This document shows, piece by piece, positions 14,301 through 26,599 of a stretch of DNA of 64,000 nucleotides. The stretch covers positions 7,623,037-7,687,036 of the forward strand of contig LR746274.1 in NCBI GenBank assembly GCA_902729315.2, given 5' to 3'. The translations under genes and the position numbers were made by a program. Numbering within the stretch: the first letter of the stretch is position 1; the number at the start of each line of letters is the position of its first letter. The DNA comes from Spirodela intermedia. Its lineage: Eukaryota > Streptophyta > Magnoliopsida > Alismatales > Araceae. The notes beneath the pieces were generated by a model that worked only from the letters and a program-made list of their open reading frames with translations, was not told the DNA's origin and ran no database searches.

Positions 14301-17300
14301 GATAAAAGAAAGTGAAATGGCAGTATCCATCCTATGAGGGCAATCCTGCTCAACAAGATAGAAATCTAGTGAGCACCAGGTCGAGAACAGCCAGAGTGAG
14401 CGAAGGCACTGGTCAATATCCTTCCTTCAAAAGAAAGGTCATTGCCACATCTGTGCACATATGACTCCGTAATGGCACCACATTGGTCAGTTAGAGCCTA
14501 CCATGTCCAACATCTCAATGACCTAGGCTAACATATCCCAATTTTAAGATCATTTTTGTTTGACCAGTTCAGTTTAATTTTTAACTGTTATAAGCCTACC
14601 GTAGCCTATGCAGCAACAAGATAGCAAATTCATTTCTATAGCTTCCATCATCCCATCGTGGAAGTATGCTAGTCTCCATGATGGGATGCTTGCCCAACTC
14701 ACGTGGGTAGCAGAGTCAGCAAAGTTAGTCATATCTGCATGGATCCTCATACTCACCAACAGTCATTGCCATGACTACCACTTGAGTGCCCTAGTGGCAT
14801 TCCTGTTGCCAGACCTAATCCGCTATCCTCGAATCACCTTTTCACATTAGAGTTTTTGTACATGATTTATGACAAAACAGCTACCCATGGCCCGAAGGTA
14901 CAAAAGATTGTTGGCCTTGCCTAAAGCTATCAGAACAGCTTTCCCTTGACGGATTTTCAACGGCCATGCCTCACCCTTCGTCATCACCCCATATTAAAAA
15001 AGAAAAAAATTGGAACACGTAGTAGCAACACCTCTATTGGATTTTAATGAGCAAAATGTTTAGCTGACTGAAAGAGTGATTCAGAAACAGATAGTATCCA
15101 CCACGCAAGCACCATTCTTGGAAGTAATAGCAGAGAATACAGCCAATCAAATCAATGAAATCGATTGAAATTCAACTTTGGAAAACGAAAAGGAAACTGG
15201 CCACATCGCAGCAAAAGACTATCTAGCTATTGACTTCGTATGTTGCATGGACAATCTCAATGGTCCCACTTCCACTTAGCGTCTATGGAAAACCATGTTC
15301 CTTCTGGCCCTACCATCCACTTTCAGGATGATATGACGTCCCCTCCAGGAAAACTTAGAGCCACAGGCAGAACTTCTTACATGCATGCCATGAATTCGAC
15401 AAAGCATATCCCACTATCTTCAGCAGAAGCAAATAAGACAGCTTATCCACCCTACATTCTTAAACCCAGGGCATCCTTCCCTTATGTTATTCAGCCTATT
15501 TCATCCTCGCCAAATCAATACCACAGGAAAGCCAGCATGGAATCGTTCCAGTCATGCACTTGTTCTGACACCGTAGACCTTCTCTTCTACAATTTAGACT
15601 TCACAATTCTGAGTCAATCATACACTGAAAAAGTAACGCATTTTTAGGGTAAAAGTAGTCAGATTTTGGCATATAAACGATAATTTCCAATGAGCGTAGG
15701 ATAGCATACTATAGCTAAGATTGGCAAAGCATAAAATGATGCTAACCAGAATGGTAGCCAGCAATTGAACAGATATGACATGGGAAACATCTTCTAAATG
15801 GCAAAAATCATACCTTTCTATTTTTCAGTTTCAGCCCCATGTCCATAGATTTCTCCTGAAGACTTTTTATTTCTGAACTTATGGAACCAATCTCTGCCTA
15901 TCACAACATAACTGAAATATTAATAACAGTACAGAAGATATTCCAATTGGATTTCAAATAATTTTTTACTAAAGTACAACATTTTCCTCAGAGAGAAACA
16001 ATAAAGGTACCCTTGATGGAAACAAAAGCAATCTAGAGCAACAATTAAACAACTGGATAAACATAATCAAAAAGAAATGATGAGAAAGACGTTAAGAAAT
16101 GAGGATTGATATCTTTTATTGCAAAATTTATAGAGTATTACGGTCTCTGACTGAAAACAAAATGCCAATGAACTAGGCCCATGTGCATAAACACCGGATT
16201 TTATTTCTTCTTCCTTTGTGGGACTATTTGAATCGTGTATTCATTTTAAGACAATATCGTTTCAAATGCAAAAAGCTACATGAGAGTAAGTTGCTGGGGC
16301 TTATTTCGCCTTTTCTGAAGACTTCAACTTCACACTCTTACAGAAAATTCAAAGACAAAATATCTAAACTAGACCTACTATACCTGAAATCCACTAAGCA
16401 GTGTTTCCATCTGTGATAAAATAATATCACAATCACGAATTTGATCATGTAGTAAAACCAAGTTATCACTCTCCTTAATGTAATCCTGCATGAAATGAGA
16501 AGAACAGAACATATATCAGTGGCAGTGGGGCAAGCCACCCGAACATGGTAGTAAACACATACATTAAGGAGCACAAGTACATGTGAATTAGCATTAATTT
16601 TCAAGAGCTTTCTCAAAATTCCAATAAAACCTCTATCCGAAATCAGTATACCCATTGTAACCACCAACATGATCAACTGGACCAGATCATACAGCCTTGT
16701 GAGACACATGATACAGATCCACGAGGATGCTGCATCTATTAATAACAGAAAAGTTTATACCTTAAGAATTGCATTCAGTACGACAGCTTTTATTAAATAA
16801 AAAAATTGATAATTGAAATAGTGTATCCTTAGCAACCCAAAGGCGCTACTGTCTGACAGGTAAAACAGAGAAACAAGACAACACATGATATCTTTTCTCC
16901 AAACATGAACATAACCTCAAACTCCAGGCCAAATATAAGTTAGTTCCGCAAACAAACAGCCTATGGAGCATCTCTGCATAAGATGTGTACTATAAACGCC
17001 ATATCAGATTAGTAGATATTGTATTTCCCAAATTCCGCCCTATACACCAAATGCTGTCAACTAAAAGACAAGATAGAACCCAGCGTTGAAAATCCTTTTC
17101 TCTTCTTTCAAATGCAATATTCATAAAACAACCATAATTATTTTGATTTTTTTCCTAGTATTGGGCATCTGGTATTTAATATTTATACTAATCAAGATTT
17201 GCTAGATCTTTTGAACTAATAAGACAGTGTTCTTCCAGCAATAATTGGGTAATGGAACACAAAAAATGTATATCGGCGTTGAATTACACATCATATTATC

Positions 17301-20300
17301 AAATACAGAGGAGATGGAACCCACTACTCAAAATCCTGACCTATCTTTATTCAATACCTTCCCAGTCCAAACAGTTTGATCAGAACTACTCACTTTCTTT
17401 TGTTTACTTCCCTCCACTTGGAAAGCAGTGTTTAACATTTCAATCAAACAAAAAAACTCAATGTTCAGTAAATTCGTAGATTTTGCTTCTAGCGATGCTT
17501 AGCTATTGGACACTTAAGAAATGTCCATGGATTAATTTCCAAGAAAAAATTGTAGCCCAATATTTCCATTTGTCTTCCACTTAAGTTATACAATCAACAC
17601 AGTTAGAGAAAACATTAACAGAACAAGGAGCACGACAAAACCATATGTTCTTGGGGACATAATTTTGTCCTATACTCTGCTATTTCAGACAAAACCAGAA
17701 AAGTTTTGTTCACTTATGACTGTTTATTCTACTTACCAGAGGAATAATGCCAGTCAATCCAAAAGACTAAATAAATGAAATTGAAGCCGTTTCGTCAACA
17801 TTCATACGATAACGGATGTTCTCATTCAATCCAATAAGCCAAAGAAAATTGTAGCAGGCAACTCCCACATGTATTGAAGATTTTTGCGAAAGAAAGTTGA
17901 TGATAGATAGGAGTTCAACAATGGAGGGTTTCTAATTTAGCAGCACCACGAGAAAGGTGACGAACTAAAACTCAAAGAGAAAACAAGCCGTGCCTTGAAT
18001 CCATAGGAAATGTGACATTAAATATGGTTCCTCGCAGACCTCGCGTGATGGCAATCAGGCAGGCAATAGAAAAATAGATAAGAGAAGACAAGAGAAACAT
18101 GACTTGATACAAAAGATGTATGTTAAAACCTAACGCTTGAAAAAAGCTACGAGAGAAGAATGATACCTCACAATAGATATCGAGATCCAAATTACAGCAA
18201 GACTCCTCCACAAGGACTAACACAAGTGTTCCTACTACTAACAACTACTTTCCCCTCTTCACCCAAGCATTAACTCAAGACTTGGTCAACGGTTGTTACC
18301 TAATGTGAATATCTCCCCCGCCCCAAAAAAAAAAAAATGCTGAAAGACATGGAAGCGTGGAACATGGGTCTAGGAATCTTCACGGCTCACACTAGTTTTG
18401 TTGAGGCCTTTCCACCTCTTGCTGGTGAGGCTTGAACCCGAAGAATATTAAATTAAACGGTGGTTCAGTTCTTGGGTGAAGAGGCTTGAACCCGAAGAGT
18501 TTTCTCCAGAATGTATTTCCAACTCAGCAGTAGGAGATTGTAAAGAAGCTAGCTAGGGAAGAGACACATTCTTCAGATAAAATTAAAGGCAGTTAAGAAT
18601 ATCTGTAGATCCGGGGACCAAGCACTGGTTGCAGAGGAAGAAAGTTCATTTCAAGTTTAGTTGATGGCGAAACAAGAGACTTTCTGTTTGATACAGGGGT
18701 AGTTGAAGCAGATTAATTGAGAATGTGAAGGAAAATATGTGCTGAACTAAGTGCCTTGCGTAAAGGCTTTACTAACATTCTGTGACAATATAATAAACGC
18801 AGTGAGTGGATTAAGAGAGAGAGAGAGAGAGAGAGTGGTAACACTGATCAAATCAGCATGAAAATCCAGAAACAACTTGGATATTGCCGGTCAAAATTTG
18901 GGTACCCAGGCAACAACTAATCAAATATCCAATCAGTGTGGTACGTGCAACATTGGGTCACCCGACAACCCAAGTTTCGATGGAAAAGTAAAAGAAATAT
19001 GTAACCTCTCAGAAAGGGGATGGCATGGGTGCAACAAATGGCTTCATATAAACGGTACCTAGGTTGACAAGTGGAGATTATGACAGGAGCTTGTTGTGGA
19101 ATATCAGAGAAGTAGCTAAATTCGCAGAAGAGACAAGCTGGTTTTGTATTCGAAGAATTGTTCTTTAACGACACATTTTTACTTAAGGTGAGAATACGAT
19201 CAAATGTGCTCATTGTGTTGAACTTTCTGGGAAAAAAAAATTCTCTGTTTCTTTTCATTGTATCTTTTGACATTTCCTGTCATTCCCTTAACAGGTGGAT
19301 CCATTAGACTGTTAACGGATCCAGTTAAAGACTAATGTCAAAGGCCTGGCCCATTAACTCATGTAACCTGTAATTAAGCAGGAAACCCATGATAATTGAC
19401 ACATTCATTTTAAATTGTGGAAACCCTGCTCCAAGAAGTGGTGACTGGTTCATCTTCCTGGAAGAGGAGAATCGTGAAGATCGACTCCTTTCATTCTCCA
19501 AGTTGCAGAAATCTCAATCAAGATCAATTGTCAACACTTTGAACTAAAACATTGTAATGTCAATGGAAAAGCCACATTAAAGGTAAAATAAGAAAAAAAA
19601 TTACGAATCCAAAGCAAAAGAAACATATCCCAGAACTTGAAACATGTCACTTGAGGATGTGAAAACATGTACCTGTATAGACTCCAATTCAACTTGGCGA
19701 ACATTATTTTCAACACCCTTTGTATATTCTCGTAGTTTTGCACCTTTTGCTAATATATTTGCAATTTCCTGTGAAACAATCATGTCTAAGTAGACAAACA
19801 GTAACTTGAAGCAAATGGAAAGAAGACTCTTCTTTTTATATCCTCCATCCTTCATTAAATCTGAATCCTTAATAAAAAAACAACAAAAAAATACATGAAT
19901 CACAAGTATTTAGACGTCTTTGAATCGGATGCTCTCCCATACAAATCGAGAAAAACCAAATTCATAGAGAGCTCTTTGAATATTATTCTGTTTTAAGCTC
20001 TAGAGAATGGGTCATATATTTAACCACCAGAATCTACACCGTTACCAAAGATCTGAAAAAATGACAGTACCCCCATGATGACATGCGGAATTGTTCCACA
20101 TACATTTGTAGTTTCTGTTGCAGGGCTTGGGGACGTATATGCAATTATCATTTATATGTCTCTTCCTATTAAACACCAAGGAATAGAATAAAATATCAAT
20201 TGATGATTAGTAGAGCGTGGAAAGCCAAATTAATCCCTCCCATAGTTTTGTTGATACTGTTACTGTCATTATCAACATAAACCTCATCCCATGAACACTA

Positions 20301-23300
20301 AGACACGAAACCTCAGTAACAGCTATATTGAATTGGCAAAACATACTAACAGCTATATTGAATTGGCAAAACATACTAACAGCTATCCCGCATGATGTCA
20401 GTAGTTAATGGAAAGTTCCAGGGCAAGGTGATTTAGATAGGTTTCAGAAAGGCCGTACGAGATCATGAAAAACAGTCTTTTAGTCACAAAATTTCAGCCC
20501 ACAAAAGCAAGAAACATCAATCAATGATCCCCTAGTCACTGAGGTTTACAGTCAGAAGGTAGGAATAAAGGGATGAGAGAGAGAAAAAGAGAGGGGAAGA
20601 GAGGCAAGGTCAAAATATGAGTATGCGATGTTGTGTATAGCAACTGTCAGTCAAATAATGGTTTGAACAAAAACTTCTTGTCTTCTGGATGAATGAGCTT
20701 TTTGGGATATTTGTGAACCAGAAAGCCAGAAGACAAGGATACGACCTAGTGCTTCATCAACTACAGCTAAGGCAAGTGTCATCAAGCCAAGATCCTATTA
20801 TAAAATAAATAACCCAGTTTCAAGGTCATGTCTAGACTCGACTCTACAGATACATGGGAGAAGGAATTCATGTGCCTGATCTTTGGTCATCGCCTGGCCC
20901 CATCACAAACATCCAAGAGGCCTAACCTCCCCCTTGTTTGTGAACCAATTACAACCCACTGCATGAAGAAAATTCTCGCATGTTATGGAGGGAAAAAAAT
21001 GAAATTTGACTGGGTTGAGCAGTAGGTAGCCCTTAAACGAACCACACTCCACTATCCCATCTCAGAAGTTTTCAGCTGACCTTCATTTCAAGCCAAGTGC
21101 CTTTGCTTCTTTCTTGTGACCATCATAGCCTTTAGGCCTCACTTTCAGAGAAGCCTCACTCCCACAGACTTGATTCATGTCCTGTTCCCTTGATGGAAAG
21201 GGTTTCAACACCACTTCCTTCAGCCACTGCCATCGTCGATTTCACTGATCAAGCACTACCCATAATCCTGCTCATCACGCTGTTTTGGCCATCATTGTTC
21301 ACCTCACTTCCATTACTGTTCGCCAGAATTCCCTCATCAAATGTTGACTGTGCACATGTGAAGGGTTTCTCATGCGATACACTGCTCTTATGAGCGGCAG
21401 AGATGTATTAATATGTATTCCACAGACCCATCACTCAAATTATTAACATAAGCAAGCATATCTTCCACACCTTGAAGAGAGCATTGGTAAACTCTCGGTA
21501 TATGATTGCATCTGACTTGAGGGGATGTTAAGAGAGGACAGTATACTCCATGTCTAGTGATTTTCTTATTTTTTATATTTTATATTACCCTTCTTCGGTC
21601 TTATATACAAACCATTAACATGGGAGAGTTATGCTGTCCAGTTCTCCCCACTCTATCTACTCACCAAATGTTGTACGAAGCCTACTCACCTCACATTGGG
21701 ACCTAATCAAGTGAGGTATTTATTTTTAGCTTTGAGGAACTCAGCTGTAAACTGATCAAGCACTGATTAGTCAAATCAGCAACACAGACGTAAGCATGAA
21801 CGGTAGTTGCTTTCAAGATAAATAATTGAAGATCTGGAAAAGAATACTCACATCATTATTTTTACAGTCTTCAAGTTCATCTTGCAACCCATCTAATGAC
21901 ACATCATCACTTCAGAAGACATAACAGATACGTGAGCACTTCTACTACTGAGACATCTTCAATTAAATAAAGTTTGACAAAAAAAGTTTTTAATAGAATC
22001 AAGATAATCAATGACTTGAGGTGATGCAACCATGATATTATGAATCACATGCTCCTCGGTAGTATGAGTTTCGTTTCATTATTTAACAGCTGGAAAGTCA
22101 TAGCAATGAAATATTGAGCACCAGGGTTCTATTTCAAGCAGGCTTATATAGAGTGAATCAAAGCTGTGTGAAGCTGTGTGAAGCTGTGTGAATGGATGAT
22201 ATATCACATTTAATCTATATTAATTAATTACCTAATTAGGACACCAACAATCAGATTTTATATTTTTCATGAATGACACGATGTGCAGCTCTCTTCATAG
22301 ATCAGGGGAACTTAGGCACCCTATATTTTTCATTTTTCTTTGTTTCATTGTGTAAACTCGGCTCCACACACAAATAGCAGAAAAGGAGTTTTTTTAGGTT
22401 ACCTTGGCATCAAAAAATCAAATTAACCACATAAAATATGGATCAAAAATGTTTAGCTACAAAGGTTTCATTGTTTTCTTGAAATGGTCATGGAGAAGAG
22501 AAGTTTGTTTCAGTAAATCAGAGATAACCGCGTCTTCAATCATTATAGCTCGGACCATGATGAGAGCAATCTATCAGGAAGAAATTTGAGGAAATTTCAG
22601 TTAAACAAATCGATAGAGCAGTACATTGTAGACAGTAACGAGGTTACCCTTAGATAACCCTACTTTTTCGTAATTTCTATAAAATTATCGATCTCTCTAC
22701 TAAATAGATGTCCTGTGATCTTGACAGCTTGTCAAATATTTATCTTTCCTCTTATGTAAGTTGACGCATTTCTGCTCTGTTGACATAATAGTTTTTCACA
22801 TATTATTGTTCTTTTTTATTCAGTAGAGCAGCGTTTTACCCACTACATAATGACAAAAAAAAACCAAAGCTCTGAACTAAAATACACTCCATGGGTATAA
22901 TTCGTATTCTAGTAATGGAAAATGGAAAATCGTGGTCAAAAAGATGCAAAAAAGTAAACCAACACAAAGGTAGGGGCGCCAAGAAAAAACTTGCAGCTAG
23001 CATCCTGATATCAGGGGAAGGGTGAGAATGGTAAGTGAATATACCACAGCACCTTGTCAGAATTCTAGAGCAGACACCATTTTTATTTTTTTGTTGAGGA
23101 GATGAACTTACATACTTCTTATACAATCAATACAACCACTAAAGCTCAATGAATCGTTATGTCATAGACAAAGACAAAGAACGTACCTGCTGGAGTCGTC
23201 ATCTAAACTCAAATCCCCAATAAGCATTCCCAAGTCGAATCCCGGCTTTTGGTTGCTTTCAGTGTCATTAATAGTGTCCTAAAGTCAGAGATTTCAGATA

Positions 23301-24297
23301 TTAGACGGAAAGAAAATAACAAGTAAGCAATAATTCACTGCACACAAAAGAATTTGAACTAGTGTAGACATGAGCGATCTACACCAAAAAAATATGACAG
23401 GATGGATACATATTGGCTTTGTAAGAGTGCAACATTTGATGGAAGATTGCGGATCTCTGGCACAAAGCAATCGATAGAAGGTCGAAAAAGAATTTGGGTC
23501 GCTTATTGATCACAATGGAGAAGATTGGATTTACATGTTCTCTGCCCTCTCCGTGCATTTATACCAGCCATAGGTCTTTTTAAGGGATCCGAAATGGAAA
23601 GAAAGACAATGGTATTGTGCTTTTCAAAATAATAACAGCAGGAATGCTCAGTAGATCCAGTGTCTCTACTTTTACAAGACATTATGAACGAATCTGTACA
23701 AAGAATTACATTCGTGACAGGGAAAGTTCCACCAGATGAATAAATGTACAGACAAGAACAAAGCTCAAAAAGACGGGGAGGTCATCGCTCTTCCCGCAAC
23801 TCTGGCACAGTGATTGATCTTAAACTCTCACTTTACATATCAAGTTGCACAAATTATAAACCAATGGCATGCTGATCTGACCAGTGCCGATCACTTATAA
23901 TCATTTACACAGATGAGAAACGACGAGAAGCTGCTTAAATTCGTGGGTTTCGAGTCTACGGTGAATCTTTCCACTGCGACAAGAAGAAACCTGGCACAAT
24001 TCGTCGCCCGATAATTCCAAGAAACCATCGGAAATTTCATTTCACCGAAAAAGGTCTAATTCTCCAGAAAAAATTGAGTCCGCATAGTCCATATTTGCTC
24101 CTGGCAGAAACTCCGCAACGCCATCTGATCCAACCCGTTTTGCAAGATATCTCCGGCGGGAATCCACACATCATAAATCTCTATGTCCCCAAGCCTGGAT
24201 CATCAACCTGCAGAGGGATTCGAACGAGAAGATGAGCTCAAACCTGTAATTCGCTGGAGGGTGAAGAGTGCTCCGGATTGGCCACGGCCGCCGACAT
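1205..24297 (-). CDS. VPS52: VPS52, GARP/EARP vesicle-tethering complex subunit (5' part, 15 exons)
   Basis: Subunit of the GARP/EARP tethering complexes, which capture endosome-derived vesicles at the trans-Golgi network; the Arabidopsis orthologue is POK, needed for pollen-tube growth (family knowledge). Exons on the minus strand: 24297-24244, 23278-23187, 21909-21852, 19768-19673, 16485-16384, 15897-15814, 14261-14181, 12337-12194, 10342-10251, 8705-8624, 7527-7342, 5736-5621, 5539-5481, 1864-1764, 1255-1205. All junctions are GT-AG and the phases join into 466 codons without a stop. Diagnostic pieces are ILAKGAKLREYTKGVENNV (exon 4), LAKFVEDIIVPPRMVDIIVD (exon 7), VLSAHFRAYILALEKLQLDI (exon 11) and LIMSRRRIPCLDSYLDK (exon 15). 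The start MSAAVANPEHSS was chosen because it alone runs in frame into the exon 2 acidic segment (FDLGMLIGDLSLDDD). Plant VPS52 is about 700 residues, so roughly the last third lies left of position 1. Introns are long, up to about 3.6 kb. Confidence 0.95.
1865..5480 (-). other. Large VPS52 intron (3.6 kb) without other genes
   Basis: The longest intron of the gene in this window. I see no internal gene or intact mobile element. A 20-bp direct repeat (GGATCAGTTTCTCCCTTGTG) occurs at 4526-4545 and 4572-4591. Confidence 0.7.
6269..6284. repeat. (AT)8 microsatellite in VPS52 intron 11
   Basis: Short pure AT run within the intron between VPS52 exons 11 and 12. Confidence 0.9.
11342..11371. repeat. 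(AAT)10 microsatellite in VPS52 intron 8
   Basis: Ten pure AAT units within the intron between VPS52 exons 8 and 9. Confidence 0.95.
18814..18835. repeat. (AG)11 microsatellite in VPS52 intron 4
   Basis: Pure AG/GA run within the 3.2-kb intron between VPS52 exons 4 and 5. Confidence 0.95.
20317..20386. repeat. 30-bp tandem repeat, 2.3 copies, in VPS52 intron 3
   Basis: The 30-bp unit beginning TAACAGCTATATTGAATTGG occurs at 20317-20346 and identically at 20347-20376, with a further 10 bp to 20386. Perfect identity indicates a recent local duplication. Confidence 0.95.
22161..22190. repeat. Three exact copies of AAGCTGTGTG in VPS52 intron 2
   Basis: A 10-bp unit repeated three times without mismatch at 22161-22170, 22171-22180 and 22181-22190. 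Confidence 0.95.
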
Positions 24298-24389
24298 GCT
24301 TGCCGCGACCTTCTTCTCATGGGCAGCAGAGTATAACTGAAGAAGTTTTTAATATAATAATAAATTTTTATGTGCGGGGTTTATCGATT

Positions 24390-24462
24390 GCCGTCTTAGC
24401 TCAGCCGGTAGAGCGCGTGGCTTTTAACCACGTGGTCGTGGGTTCGATTCCCACAGACGGCG
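24390..24462 (+). tRNA. trnK-UUU: tRNA-Lys (anticodon UUU)
   Basis: A complete 73-nt cloverleaf. The acceptor stem GCCGTCT pairs with AGACGGC, followed by discriminator G. D-stem is GCTC/GAGC. The anticodon stem CGTGG/CCACG encloses loop CTTTTAA, with anticodon TTT at 24423-24425. The T-arm is GTGGG-TTCGATT-CCCAC. There is no intron and CCA is not encoded, as expected for a nuclear plant gene. Internal Pol III promoters are visible: A box TAGCTCAGCCGG at 24397-24408 and B box GGTTCGATTCC at 24441-24451. It is divergent from VPS52, 92 bp from that gene's start codon. Confidence 0.97.
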
Positions 24463-24468
24463 GTGTCA

Positions 24469-24474
24469 TTTTTT
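24469..24474 (+). terminator. Pol III T6 terminator of tRNA-Lys
   Basis: A run of six T residues begins seven bases after the tRNA discriminator base. This is the usual RNA polymerase III stop signal. Confidence 0.85.
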
Positions 24475-25820
24475 GACGGCGCCTTCCAAAATCCTATCCA
24501 TTTTAGGAAACTATTATAAATAGTTAGTTCTCTTCGAAATCTCGAAAATAATTATTAATTCCAGGTTCGGTTTGGTCAAGCAGGTTATATATATTAAACC
24601 AACCAATCACATCATTCGCTTGGAACTCATGACTATGTTTGCGTAAAAAAGAACTAAATAAAATCATAAATCCTTGAACAACTTATTAAAGACTGTGCCT
24701 TTATTACTATAAAAGGGCCTCATCATCATCAACATGGGCAAATAGCTGTTAGTCAACTCATTGCCGACCGTTAATACACGATCTCAGCCAAATCTATGAT
24801 TCATCATCAACTCGTTAGTCAAAACGTTGCAAGCCCGCAGCTAAAGTTTCTTCCCATCTTTCCTGTTATGGAATCACTCATATGCTCCATTAATGTTTAT
24901 TAATACAGTTTACTTAATATGGATGCTTCAGTGAACCCAAGATTAGTGCTCATTTGCAAGCTGCATGATGGATGGTTTTTGTGGCATTTTGTATGAGCTT
25001 GGTCTTTTTTCTGTATTTAATGATGTGATATTGATATTGATTTTTATAGTTTGTGCTATGGGTTTTCTAGCTTCAGACAATAAAGTGAAAACATAATCAT
25101 TTTTTAAAAATAATAAATCCCAAATAATATGTTTGTCATGTAAGATTAATTTTTTTTTTGAGAGATTTTATCAACATCTTCAATAGGATTATTGCCAGTA
25201 AATTGATGATAATATGATTTTACTGGAGTTTTAAAATTAATATTATTCCCTTATGTGGTATCTTCGTCACTTGAGCATTAAAAAATAGACGTGAAAGCTT
25301 GTAAATGAGCTTTATATCACAATTTTATGTTAACAATTTGATACACAAGATTTAAAGTTGGAAAATATAAAATCATTATTCTGACCACTTTTGCTTGCTT
25401 TTTTCGGCACCAAATTTAGGAGAATAAAAAAACAAATGGTAGCAACATTTCTTGTCATTCTCGTCGAACATTTTAGGTAATGAAGATATTATAAATAGTA
25501 AATAAGGCTAATTCACTAATTAAATTATATTCCCTAGAGGATTGGGAATGATGTGGCTGGTCATTCGTTTTTTTTATTTAATTAATGAATTCATTAAATC
25601 TACATCATTATCAAGATTTTGATTGTTCATTCAAAAGGTATACACTTCCTCAATCTTATGACAATAATAAAATAATGAATATTTTATCCAAAAAATACGT
25701 TAATATTCGTGCCGTGTGCTTCCCCTCTCGTCGACACTGTGACGACGGCGTCTCCCCTTGCCGTGACGTGTGCTTCCCAGACTGCAGACCTTGGACGCGT
25801 ACAGAGAGGGACAGACAGAC
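24475..25820. other. AT-rich intergenic spacer
   Basis: About 1.35 kb of AT-rich sequence between the tRNA and the GA-rich satellite. I see no ORF with recognisable protein similarity, no RNA gene and no clear transposon ends. Confidence 0.6.
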
Positions 25821-25825
25821 ACTGA

Positions 25826-25827
<2 letters not shown>

Positions 25828-25864
<37 letters not shown>

Positions 25865-26014
25865 TCGAGAAAGACAGACTGAGGACTTAGAGAGGACAGA
25901 GACGGAGAGAGAAAGAGAGCACGAGGGGAGAGAGAGAGAGAGAGACCCCATCCGAAAGAAAGACGGAGAGAGAAAGAGAGAGATAATGAAAGACAGAGAT
26001 AGAGAGAGAGTGAG
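25828..26014. repeat. (GA)n microsatellite and GA-rich tract
   Basis: A pure (GA)16 run at 25828-25859 continues as interrupted purine-rich GA sequence to about 26014. Open frames across it on both strands (Arg/Glu-rich or Ser/Leu-rich) result from the dinucleotide repeat and are not genes. Confidence 0.9.
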
Positions 26015-26189
26015 AGATCCAAAGAAAAATCGTACTTACCCCTTTAAGAAAAATCAAAATATAGCTTGTTCAAGGATTCAAAAGGAATAGACTTTCCCTA
26101 AAAAATAGAATAATGAATCTTTTATCCAAACAAATTTGCATATTCGGGTCACGCCCTCCCCTCTCGTCAATGGTGTCACGGGGGCGGAG

Positions 26190-26590
26190 ACAGACAGAGG
26201 AGAAATTGAGAGCGAGTCAGAGACAGAGAGAGAAAGAGAGAAAAAAAGAGAGAATGAGAGAGACAGAGAGAGGCAGGCAGATAGAGAGGGAAAGAGAGAG
26301 TGGAGAGAGAAAAAGAGAGGCAGACAGACAGAGACAGAGAAAGAGAGAAAAAAAGAGAGAATGAGAGGGACAGAGAGGCAGGCAGATAGAGAGGGAAAGA
26401 GAGAGTGGAGAGAGAGAAAGAGAGGCAGACAGACAGAGACAGAGAGGGAAAGAGAGAATGAAGAGAGAGAAAGAGAGACAGGCAGACAGACAGACAGACC
26501 GAGACAGAGGGAAAGAGAGAATGAAGAGAGAGAAAGAGAGAGAGAGAGAGAGACGCAGTGAGAATGAGAGAGAAAAAAAGAGAGAGTTAG
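26190..26590. repeat. GA-rich minisatellite with ~105-111 bp higher-order unit
   Basis: About 400 bp of purine-rich sequence. Beneath the GA dinucleotide pattern is a longer unit: 26220-26330 (111 bp) recurs at 26331-26435 (105 bp), each carrying the order gagacagaga, poly-A-rich interruption, gcaggcagata, ggaaagagagagtggagag, gcagacagaca. Two shorter derivatives follow to about 26590. The block ends about ten bases from the stop codon of the O-fucosyltransferase gene, so it would be transcribed as that gene's 3' UTR. Confidence 0.85.
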
Positions 26591-26599
26591 ATAGAGAGC

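Noticed and set aside
15240-15647. 135-codon frame inside a VPS52 intron
   Set aside because: There is no recognisable domain or biased composition, and it lies in intronic DNA; likely chance or a decayed insertion.
24244-24320. Upstream ATG at 24320 for VPS52
   Set aside because: It is in a different frame from the one that joins exon 2; the ATG at 24297 gives a correct phase-0 splice.
25770-26561. Long Arg/Glu-rich and Ser/Leu-rich frames
   Set aside because: They are translations of GA/CT dinucleotide repeats with no start context or conserved segment.
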